From: Candidatus Poribacteria bacterium
GTDB lineage: Bacteria > Poribacteria > WGA-4E > WGA-3G
Direction of reading: 5' to 3'
Length of the DNA: 59,882 nt
Assembly: GCA_009841255.1 (NCBI GenBank)
Contig: VXMD01000006.1
Coordinates: 81,718-141,599, forward strand
Part shown: positions 45,421 through 52,319 of the stretch, piece after piece
Numbering within the stretch: position 1 is the stretch's first letter
Layout of the letters: every line of letters begins with the position of its first letter
Notes under the pieces: model-generated
Seen by the model: the letters and a program-made list of their open reading frames with translations, nothing else
Database searches by the model: none
What the model was told of the DNA's origin: nothing
Translations under genes and position numbers: made by a program

Positions 45421-46437
45421 TCAACCCATCGGATGGGGACCGTGGGTGATTACACCCTGTCGGGCATGTGCGTAAACGGCATCTTGGATTTCAAGGATAC
45501 GCACCGCATCTACAACTGTCGGCTCGAAGGTACCACCGTCGCGGATAGCATCAAATGCCGCCCCCATCACACCTTGAATCCTTGCACCATGTGAGATATC
45601 TTCGCTGAACTGGACGCCTTCGATCGTATGCACTTCGATCAAAGGTTCACCGTTGCGACCATACTGTTCAAACACGGATGCCTTCGTTCCAATGAATCGG
45701 AAGAAATGATCACCGCCACGTTTACCGGACGGATACGAATATCCCGATTCAATAATACCAGTGATACCGTCTTCCGTTCGTAGCACGCCAACACCGCTGT
45801 CCTCCACGCCGCGGCTGTGCATAGAGTTAGACATGACCGCACCAACGACTGTGATTTCCCGAACACCGACAAACTGAAGGAATGTGTCAATGCCGTGTGC
45901 CGCTTCGACTGCCCAACATCCGCCACCCGATATACTCGGCGTGTTATGCCAAGCGGAGGGAGTCGGATCGTAACGGGATGGGGGTCCATTGTTCAATCTA
46001 CTGCTGTAGAGAACGAGGTCACCGAGACTCCCATCAGCGATCATCCCTTTGACGACACTCACGATTCGACTCGCACGATTCGGTAGCACAAGCGCACTGA
46101 AAACCCCGTGCTTTTCCGACGCCTCAGCGGCTGGACGCAACCGATCCGCACAATCCGCGAAGGGTTTGTCCAAGAGGTAGGGGATACGCCGGTCCACGCA
46201 CGCCTGCACATAATCCGGCATCTCGATGTGTTTCCCCGCGACGAGAGCGGCGTCCGGTTTGCTCGCTTCAAGACATTCTGCTGCTGTCTCATATCCGGGA
46301 CACTGGAAATCATCTGCCAACTGTTGCCGAGGTCCCGCTTCGGCATCCATGACGCCTACAATCTCGTGTCCGAGTTCATGCGCCGTGCGAGCCATACTCC
46401 GTCCGTGGTGACTATAGGAAAGAACAACTAATTCCAT
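45421..46437 (-). CDS. Gfo/Idh/MocA-family oxidoreductase, second paralogue
   Basis: The 338-residue protein has an N-terminal nucleotide-binding fold (MELVVLSYSHHGRSMARTAH) with a changed dinucleotide loop in place of GxGxxG. YLLDKPFADCADRL gives the EKP-like motif as DKP. The C-terminal half carries WAVEAAHGIDTFLQFVG. A sugar or polyol dehydrogenase role is likely but the substrate is unknown. The start is ATG 46437; the leader repeat in minus orientation lies directly upstream, with AAGG exactly 12 nt before the ATG. The extra 21 codons of open frame upstream are repeat DNA. Confidence 0.82.
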   Translation of the reverse strand: MELVVLSYSHHGRSMARTAHELGHEIVGVMDAEAGPRQQLADDFQCPGYETAAECLEASKPDAALVAGKHIEMPDYVQACVDRRIPYLLDKPFADCADRLRPAAEASEKHGVFSALVLPNRASRIVSVVKGMIADGSLGDLVLYSSRLNNGPPSRYDPTPSAWHNTPSISGGGCWAVEAAHGIDTFLQFVGVREITVVGAVMSNSMHSRGVEDSGVGVLRTEDGITGIIESGYSYPSGKRGGDHFFRFIGTKASVFEQYGRNGEPLIEVHTIEGVQFSEDISHGARIQGVMGAAFDAIRDGGTFEPTVVDAVRILEIQDAVYAHARQGVITHGPHPMG

Positions 46438-46526
46438 TTTTTGATTATTCCTTGCGGTTCGGTAAGGGAAGTTAGAGATTTCACGTGCCATTCCGTACAC
46501 CCGCCTGCTCCGTTGTTGCAGGCTAC
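46438..46526 (-). repeat. Leader repeat, minus-strand copy before the oxidoreductase
   Basis: Read on the minus strand it begins GTAGCCTGCAACAACGGAGC and ends GAACCGCAAGGAATAATCAAAAA just before ATG 46437. AAGG lies 12 nt before the start. The head has the GCCTGC/GCAGGC arms. Confidence 0.8.
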
Positions 46527-46579
46527 GGCTTCGTTAAACCTATTTTCAATTATTCCTTAAAGCAACACATTAAAAACTT

Positions 46580-48505
46580 TCATCTATAAAATGAATACAT
46601 CGGCATGCCTGTGAAGAGTCGAATCAGCACCCACACGCCACCTACCATGAATTCGCCGAGGATCAGTCCTAAAAAGAGTGGATACGCCTTACGATAAAGG
46701 CGAATCCCGCCCACCTTCAGTAAGATTGTTTTGACACCCCAACTGATCAGTATCGAAAACCACAACCGACCGATTGTTGATTTTTCACCAGCGACCATAT
46801 AACCCGCAGGATGGAAGGGCCAGAACGGAAATATTGTTCGCAGCCACCAGAAGAAACCGGTAAAGAGTGCGCCGATGCCGATAAAAATCACGGCAGGAAC
46901 ATCGGTGTCAACAGGGTGATAGATCCAACTTTGAAGGAGATTGTAGCCACCTGTGCCGAGGTCACTCACAACACCGATATTGTACCCGACGACAAGATAT
47001 GCCCAAAACGATGCCAGAATCCCGATCACTGAAGCGAACATCATCGCGACAATGAGTCTGCCGGAGCGCATGCCTGTCTCCTCTGCAAGTTTAAAGCCTT
47101 CAAGTGTATGCGGCATTGGATGGGCGCGCGATCCACGATTGAAGGTGAGATAGAGACGCATCATCGTTAAACTGCCGTGCGAAATCAATCGGGTGCCGAA
47201 AATATCTGTGAGAATATCGTGGGGCGTTGCGTATGTCCGTATCGTCGGCGGTCCGACTTCAGCACGGATACGCGTCAGACTCATCGCCAACAGGTAATAG
47301 ATTAAAAAATAGAGTCCAATGGTCCAGAATTCCATCCCGCCTTGTCGTGAAAAAGCGAACAGGAAGAACAAGCCGCACACCAACCCAATTGCCGCCCAAC
47401 GATAGCGTATCGGTTCCCTACTGTCGTCGATGTCGCCCGGTGCCTTCCGCCACCGAAAGATATACCTAAGAATCCTAAGAAAGTAGCGGCGTCCGCCCCA
47501 GAGTGCGAGACACGCAAGTATAAGATACCCACCCATCACCTGTTGCCAGTCGTAAGGAAACCCCGGCATAACGTCAAGACCGAGTGCGCTGCCCAATATC
47601 CGTTGTGCTTTCCAAAACCAGTAAAAAAACCAAATTGAAAACGACATTTCCAGCGGCATCAGATAGGCGAGTCCAACGGCGAACGAACGGATATAAACCG
47701 GTGTCCACCCCATTGAACTCCACGGTTTCTGCGTGAAGTATTGACCAAGTTCAGCATGCCGCACCGGGATTTCAGGGATCTCAGGGAAAAGCACCTGGAG
47801 ACCATTGATGAGGTTGATGCCGCCTGCAATCGAAAACCCAAGCCACATCATCGGCGATCGGAAGAGTCGACCGTCGAGCCTTGTCATTTCCAACGGCAAT
47901 TGCACGATAGGGTACGTCAATCGTTCATGCTCGATCCACTGTCTTCGGAGGAAAACGTCCAAACAGATCATCACCCAGATAAGGACGGTCAGAAAGAGGG
48001 TCCACCAGAGAATCGGGCGTAACCATCCCCGCAGATGCACCATCCTATAAATCGTGCTCTCCCCATCGTAGAACGCCTGCAGGCTCGCCATATCGTTAGA
48101 CGTAAGCCACGGAGGCAGATACCGCCAAAACAGTTGTTTCCATTCGTTCTCAGGGGTCGCGAACCAGAACGCGTCGGATATCGTCGGGATAACCGTTTGC
48201 ATCATATCGTGTCCCGCGATTGCTGAAGAGAGCGACAGTATCACGAAGACCGTCAGAAGTTCACCCTGCCTCAGAGCAAACCGCGGCAGAAACCGATTCA
48301 ACAACAGGTTAAAAGGGATGAGCACCATCAACGTGATAATCACGTTATAGATGAGGGACATCGTCGTCGGGAGGGTGCTCCAGAATTTGAGGTGGTTTGC
48401 CATGATGAAGTAGGTATTCACTGGAATCAGTAGCAAACCGAGGACAATGGCACGGAACGTTACGCCGGGATGGGGATTTTGTTTTTTCAATGTTGCGTTT
48501 GCCAT
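46580..48505 (-). CDS. DUF6785/DUF6784-like polytopic membrane protein, paralogue 3
   Basis: The 641-residue protein is closest to paralogue 1 (14719). It shares WFATPENEW, RRQWIEHERLTYPIVQLP, SFSIWFFYWFW, RIRAEVGPPTIRT, MPHTLEGFKLAEE and FWPFHPAGYMVAG. A dozen or more membrane segments span the length. The conserved charged Arg/Glu motif between helices may face a substrate path; that is inference. No Shine-Dalgarno sequence is clear before ATG 48505. It is downstream of the coiled-coil membrane protein and upstream of the 45421 oxidoreductase, on the same strand. Confidence 0.75.
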   Translation of the reverse strand: MANATLKKQNPHPGVTFRAIVLGLLLIPVNTYFIMANHLKFWSTLPTTMSLIYNVIITLMVLIPFNLLLNRFLPRFALRQGELLTVFVILSLSSAIAGHDMMQTVIPTISDAFWFATPENEWKQLFWRYLPPWLTSNDMASLQAFYDGESTIYRMVHLRGWLRPILWWTLFLTVLIWVMICLDVFLRRQWIEHERLTYPIVQLPLEMTRLDGRLFRSPMMWLGFSIAGGINLINGLQVLFPEIPEIPVRHAELGQYFTQKPWSSMGWTPVYIRSFAVGLAYLMPLEMSFSIWFFYWFWKAQRILGSALGLDVMPGFPYDWQQVMGGYLILACLALWGGRRYFLRILRYIFRWRKAPGDIDDSREPIRYRWAAIGLVCGLFFLFAFSRQGGMEFWTIGLYFLIYYLLAMSLTRIRAEVGPPTIRTYATPHDILTDIFGTRLISHGSLTMMRLYLTFNRGSRAHPMPHTLEGFKLAEETGMRSGRLIVAMMFASVIGILASFWAYLVVGYNIGVVSDLGTGGYNLLQSWIYHPVDTDVPAVIFIGIGALFTGFFWWLRTIFPFWPFHPAGYMVAGEKSTIGRLWFSILISWGVKTILLKVGGIRLYRKAYPLFLGLILGEFMVGGVWVLIRLFTGMPMYSFYR

Positions 48506-48566
48506 ATAGAGACTGGGACTTGTGGTTTGTAATGGAGCAATTTTTTATGGCAGGAGGGTTGAAGGG

Positions 48567-48803
48567 TTATTTGACAATAGCAACAACAATAGAAATAATT
48601 AGCGCACCGATGGCGCATGCGGTAACGATCCAACTTCGCACCCCTGCAATCGCGCTTTGTTTTCCTTTGAGTTCCGATATACCATTCTCAACAGTGCGGA
48701 GCCGGGTATCCATCCCATCTAAACGCTGATCCATCCTATCTAAACGCTGATTGACTTGATCAAAGCCGTCTTTCATTAACTGGTAGAGTTCTTCATTTGT
48801 CAT
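48567..48803 (-). CDS. Small coiled-coil protein with C-terminal membrane anchor
   Basis: The 78-residue protein has a heptad coiled coil (residues 15-47, with VNQRLDRMDQRLDGMDTRLR) and a single C-terminal membrane helix (SWIVTACAIGALIISIVVAIV). It resembles the general design of XhlA-type hemolysin-accessory proteins, but homology is not established. AAAGGAAC before the ATG is a fair ribosome binding site. The heptads are encoded by a tandem 20-21 bp DNA repeat (TCTAAACGCTGATCCATCC units at 48718-48755). It lies 61 nt upstream of paralogue 3. Confidence 0.6.
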   Translation of the reverse strand: MTNEELYQLMKDGFDQVNQRLDRMDQRLDGMDTRLRTVENGISELKGKQSAIAGVRSWIVTACAIGALIISIVVAIVK

Positions 48804-48875
48804 TTCTCTGTTCCTTTGGCTTTCCGCAGATTATGCCAATTCAAACTCGCTTTTAGTAGAATTATACCACAATTT

Positions 48876-50630
48876 CTATTTTCTGTCACCTGCTTTTTTT
48901 AGTTTCCTTCTCGCACGCCAATATGCAAACTGCCGGAGATAATAACCGAGGTTTTTCGGAATTTTCTTAAACTCTGGCACAAATGGGCACCTCCCGCCGA
49001 TTACCACCAACTCTACCTTAGCACGCGTCATCGCAACGTAGAAAACGCGCCGCTCCTCTGCGAGTTTACTATCACGACGCGGGAAACGCCGCCTCAGTGT
49101 GTTATGGATGAGAATAACCTTTTCCCATTCCCTGCCTTTTGCCTTGTGGATCGTCGTCACTTCGACAGGATGCGCGTGCCTGGCGAGCATTTCTTGAATC
49201 TGATCGGTTTCGTAGTTCGTGCGCGCCAAAATAGCGGTTTCCTGAGATGATTTCAATTCACGGCGTAAGAGGGTTTCCATAGTCTCAGGGGTTGTCTCTA
49301 AGGTTTTTATGTGCTGTTGCATCGGATTGTGGGCGCGGAGATTTTTACGGATGCGTGGCGTGTTTCGCTCAATCAAGGCTCTTGCGTGTTCGACAATCGT
49401 TGACGTGGAACGATAGTTCCGCGTGATTTCGTATTTTGCGACATCCCGCCGATCGGTAAATTCCTGCATAATTTCGGAATCGCCACCGCGAAACCCGTAA
49501 ATGGCTTGGTCGTCGTCGCCAACAGCGAAAAGGTCTTCCGATAAAAGCGAAATCAGTCGGAAGTCAGCGGGGGCAATGTCTTGGAATTCGTCGACGAGCA
49601 GATACGGGTATTTGTCCCGGTAGGTTTGCCGAAGATCCGGACACGTTTCAAGCAAGTTTGCGGCGTGGATTATCATATCCTCGAAATCGACAGCGTTTGC
49701 CTCGGTTTTGAGCGTTTCATATTTTACGGCAAAAGCCTGCGCCACGCGATCCTCAAGCATCGTTGGGTCGAACAATCCTGTGGTGACCTGCCGTTTTGCT
49801 CGCATAACGGTCTCTTTTATGTCGTTAAAACGGTCGCGGAGATTCTCAAAGTCAGGGTCTCTGTCGAGATGTTCTTTGTATGGGATCTCGAAATGCTGGC
49901 AGAACATTTCAAGCACGAGCTGGTTGCCATACTGCACCCGCAACGGATCGGCACGATTAAACACGTCTGCACGTTTTCTGTAGAACGCAATCCAGTGCGC
50001 CTCGCGACGATTCGCCTCTCGTCCTGGCACCCATTCAAGCACCTCAAAACTGAAATGTGTTTCACTTTCGGCTCGGATCGCTTGTCGAAGTCGGTCATTT
50101 GATGAGTGATCGAAGTGTTCCTTCCGCCGCCGATCTGGATTTGTCGTTTGCCCGATGTAACATCTGCCGGTACTTTTACTCTCTATCCTATAGATGGCAA
50201 CCGAGGCATCAGAGGCTTTCCGTTCAATCTGCCTCCGTTCTTCCGAGATAATTTTATCTATCTGTCCCGCCCAAATCTCAGGGATGTGACGAAATCCCGA
50301 GCGTTCATAGTTTTCAGTGATAATGTCTTTACCGAAGGCATGAAGTGTTCGGATTACAGGTTTTTGGGACGTTTCAGTGTTATCAGAGAATTTTGATGAC
50401 GCGAGTCCAGACAGGATTCGTATTTCCATCTCTTCAACGGCTTTTCTATTGAAGGCGATAGCGAGGATTTGCGAAGGTGGGATGTTGTGTGTCTGGATCA
50501 GGTTCAGAATCCGTGCCGTTACAACTGTCGTTTTGCCGCTGCCGGGTCCCGCGATGACAATAGCCGGACCTCTGACATGATTCACGGCTTTTTCTTGGTT
50601 TCTATCAAGTCTCATATAGTTTAAATTCAC
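48876..50630 (-). CDS. UvrD/Rep-type SF1 helicase with embedded GIY-YIG nuclease domain
   Basis: The 584-residue protein has all main SF1A helicase motifs: Walker A GPGSGKTT (28-35), Ia AFNRKAVEEMEIR (60-72), Ib TLHAFG (95-100), II DEFQD (347-351), III GDDDQAIYGFRGG (371-383), IV NYRST, V TTIHKAKGREWE (492-503) and VI EERRVFYVAMTRAK (525-538). Inserted after motif Ib, in the 1B subdomain, is a GIY-YIG domain at about 143-226. It shows AIY (145-147), YIG (158-160), DRRRKEH (166-172), Glu210 in REAHWIAFY and Asn225. It should unwind DNA and may nick it. The start is GTG 50630, overlapping the upstream stop as GTGA; ATG 50615 is possible. The UvrD C-terminal extension is short, so this is smaller than full UvrD. 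Confidence 0.88.
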   Translation of the reverse strand: MNLNYMRLDRNQEKAVNHVRGPAIVIAGPGSGKTTVVTARILNLIQTHNIPPSQILAIAFNRKAVEEMEIRILSGLASSKFSDNTETSQKPVIRTLHAFGKDIITENYERSGFRHIPEIWAGQIDKIISEERRQIERKASDASVAIYRIESKSTGRCYIGQTTNPDRRRKEHFDHSSNDRLRQAIRAESETHFSFEVLEWVPGREANRREAHWIAFYRKRADVFNRADPLRVQYGNQLVLEMFCQHFEIPYKEHLDRDPDFENLRDRFNDIKETVMRAKRQVTTGLFDPTMLEDRVAQAFAVKYETLKTEANAVDFEDMIIHAANLLETCPDLRQTYRDKYPYLLVDEFQDIAPADFRLISLLSEDLFAVGDDDQAIYGFRGGDSEIMQEFTDRRDVAKYEITRNYRSTSTIVEHARALIERNTPRIRKNLRAHNPMQQHIKTLETTPETMETLLRRELKSSQETAILARTNYETDQIQEMLARHAHPVEVTTIHKAKGREWEKVILIHNTLRRRFPRRDSKLAEERRVFYVAMTRAKVELVVIGGRCPFVPEFKKIPKNLGYYLRQFAYWRARRKLKKAGDRK

Positions 50631-51061
50631 TTAGGCATACGCCGCACCCATAGCAGTAACGCTACATTCATCGCGCCGATAAAGCCGAAAACATAGGATT
50701 GGATGCCTACCAACGTATCAAGTGAGCGGATGAGGAAGGGACAAAGAATCGGTAAGCCGAGTGCCAAGCAGGTATAAAAGGTCAGAAGTTTTGCACCTCT
50801 CGCTTCCCAGAAGGTTATCTGCCGCCTTAAAACCTGTAGATACGATTGATCCCACAGTCGGGAGGTCCACTTCCCCTGCATGAAACCCAAGCCGATCCCT
50901 AAGCCGTAACCAAAACTCGACCACCGAAGATCAATCCGGACGTCCTGTGAAACGACAACCACCCAAAGCAGTTGCCCCAACACTGAAAGAATTATGAATG
51001 CCCAAAAAACAGGCAATTTCATATAGAATGGGAGGAGACGCCGATATAACTTATTTGGCAT
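50627..51061 (-). CDS. Small polytopic membrane protein coupled to the helicase
   Basis: The 144-residue protein has two clear N-terminal/C-terminal pairs of hydrophobic segments, about 16-37, 49-61 (weak), 92-110 and 120-138, with basic ends (MPNKLYRRLL, WVRRMPK). I do not recognise it. Its TGA overlaps the helicase start by 4 nt (GTGA), so the two proteins are probably made together. The ribosome binding site is weak. A role beside a helicase-nuclease could be membrane-linked defence or DNA uptake; that is speculation. Confidence 0.65.
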   Translation of the reverse strand: MPNKLYRRLLPFYMKLPVFWAFIILSVLGQLLWVVVVSQDVRIDLRWSSFGYGLGIGLGFMQGKWTSRLWDQSYLQVLRRQITFWEARGAKLLTFYTCLALGLPILCPFLIRSLDTLVGIQSYVFGFIGAMNVALLLWVRRMPK

Positions 51062-51137
51062 TTTCTAATGTATTGCTTCTGGGCTGCTGCGTCCGTTGTC
51101 CTTGCAGGTTTCCGGTTAATTCGCGACTGGGTCTGAG

Positions 51138-51237
51138 GGTCGGTTGGCACTTAAAAATTAATGTTTATTATTCCCCATAAACACACATTTTAAAGGTCAA
51201 AAGTTTCGAGGATCGGTTGGTTCTTAAAATTAATGTT
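51138..51237 (+). repeat. Direct repeats in the purQ-membrane protein gap
   Basis: GGTCGGTTGGCAC and the following TTAAAAATTAATGTT recur as GATCGGTTGGTTC and TTAAAATTAATGTT about 73 nt later (51211-51237). I see no gene in the 215-nt gap. Confidence 0.55.
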
Positions 51238-51276
51238 CAGGGCTCAATGAGGTGTGGTCAGACACAGCACTTGTTC

Positions 51277-52065
51277 CTACAAGAGATTAGCTTTGGCGTA
51301 ATTAACCGCGTTTTTGAAGATCACCAATCCGTCGCCTTCTTCAGAACGGATATCTTGCGTTTTAGCGGGTTTCCGTGTCCAACGTGGATGATTCCATTTC
51401 GTCAGGAACCGTTCGGGGTGGGGCATTAATCCGAAAATCTTGCCTGTTGCATCGCATATCCCCGCAATATTGTTATCGGAACCGTTCGGGTTGTTGGGAT
51501 ATCCACGCTCCGCATACCGAAACACGACCTGATGGTTCGCTTCTAATTCTGATAGCACATTTGCTGGAGCAGTAAATCTACCTTCAGCGTGTGCGACAGG
51601 GAGATACACATGCGCTTTGACCCCTTTTGTAAAGATACAAGGACTCTCTTGTGTTTCCATATCCACCCACCGACACTCGAATTTTGCCGAGGTATTCATC
51701 GCTAACGTCGCCCGCTGCGCCATCTCTGAGGTACCGTTTCCGGGCAGTAAGCCTGTTCTCACAAGGACTTGAAACCCATTGCAGATGCCAATTATTAACT
51801 TACCATCTTCGACAAATCGATTCAGGGCATTTGTAAGTTTGTGTTTCATCTCGACCGCTAACAGGATACCCGCCGCAATGTCATCACCGTAGGAGAATCC
51901 ACCGGGAATCGCGAGGATCTGATAGTCGGCAAGATTAATTTTGCCTGATATGAGGTGTTGGATGTGAACTAACGCTGTCTCTGCACCGGCGAGTTGGAAC
52001 GCCATATCCGTTTCCGCATCGCAGTTCGTGCCTGCAGTCCGTAAGATAAGTGCCTTTGGTTTCAT
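51277..52065 (-). CDS. purQ: Phosphoribosylformylglycinamidine synthase subunit PurQ
   Basis: The 262-residue class I glutamine amidotransferase supplies ammonia to PurL in purine synthesis. The catalytic Cys95 is in IIGICNGFQVL, and His/Glu are in LMPHPERFLT. The PurQ start (KALILRTAGTNCDAETDMAF) and GGFSYGDD are typical. AAGG of the leader repeat is 12 nt before the ATG at 52065. purL is upstream in transcription, 246 nt away; purS is not in the window. Confidence 0.96.
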   Translation of the reverse strand: MKPKALILRTAGTNCDAETDMAFQLAGAETALVHIQHLISGKINLADYQILAIPGGFSYGDDIAAGILLAVEMKHKLTNALNRFVEDGKLIIGICNGFQVLVRTGLLPGNGTSEMAQRATLAMNTSAKFECRWVDMETQESPCIFTKGVKAHVYLPVAHAEGRFTAPANVLSELEANHQVVFRYAERGYPNNPNGSDNNIAGICDATGKIFGLMPHPERFLTKWNHPRWTRKPAKTQDIRSEEGDGLVIFKNAVNYAKANLL

Positions 52066-52184
52066 TCTTTTAACTTTCCTTGCGGTTCGGTTTTTTTAAT
52101 GTTTCCTTGCGGTTCAGTCAGGTGGGTTGGACGCACAATAAGGTGTCTTTGCGTATATCCGCCTTCCACTTCGTTACAGGCTAC
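52066..52184 (-). repeat. Leader repeat, minus-strand copy before purQ, doubled tail
   Basis: Read on the minus strand the head is GTAGCCTGTAACGAAGTGG (variant head). The tail GAACCGCAAGGAAA occurs twice in tandem (about 30 bp apart), and the second is 12 nt before the purQ ATG. It lies head to head with the plus-strand copy at 52209. Confidence 0.8.
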
Positions 52185-52208
52185 TATTTTCCTTGATACC
52201 CTGAATCT

Positions 52209-52319
52209 CGTAGCGCGTAATGTAATGGAGCGCGGATTTGAGAAGAAACCCCTAAAATCCTAACCCCGTTGTTTTTCCGCAAGGTACGTTTAAAAATCCG
52301 CTAAGGTAAAATTAAAAAA
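52209..52319 (+). repeat. Leader repeat, plus-strand copy overlapping the purL stop
   Basis: The head is GTAGCGCGTAATGTAATGG (another variant). Two tail units follow, CCGCAAGGTACGTTTAAAAA and a second ending AAGGTAAAATTAAAAA. The second tail contains the purL stop (TTA at 52312-52314) on the other strand and the last Phe and stop codons, so the repeat forms the gene end. Confidence 0.7.
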
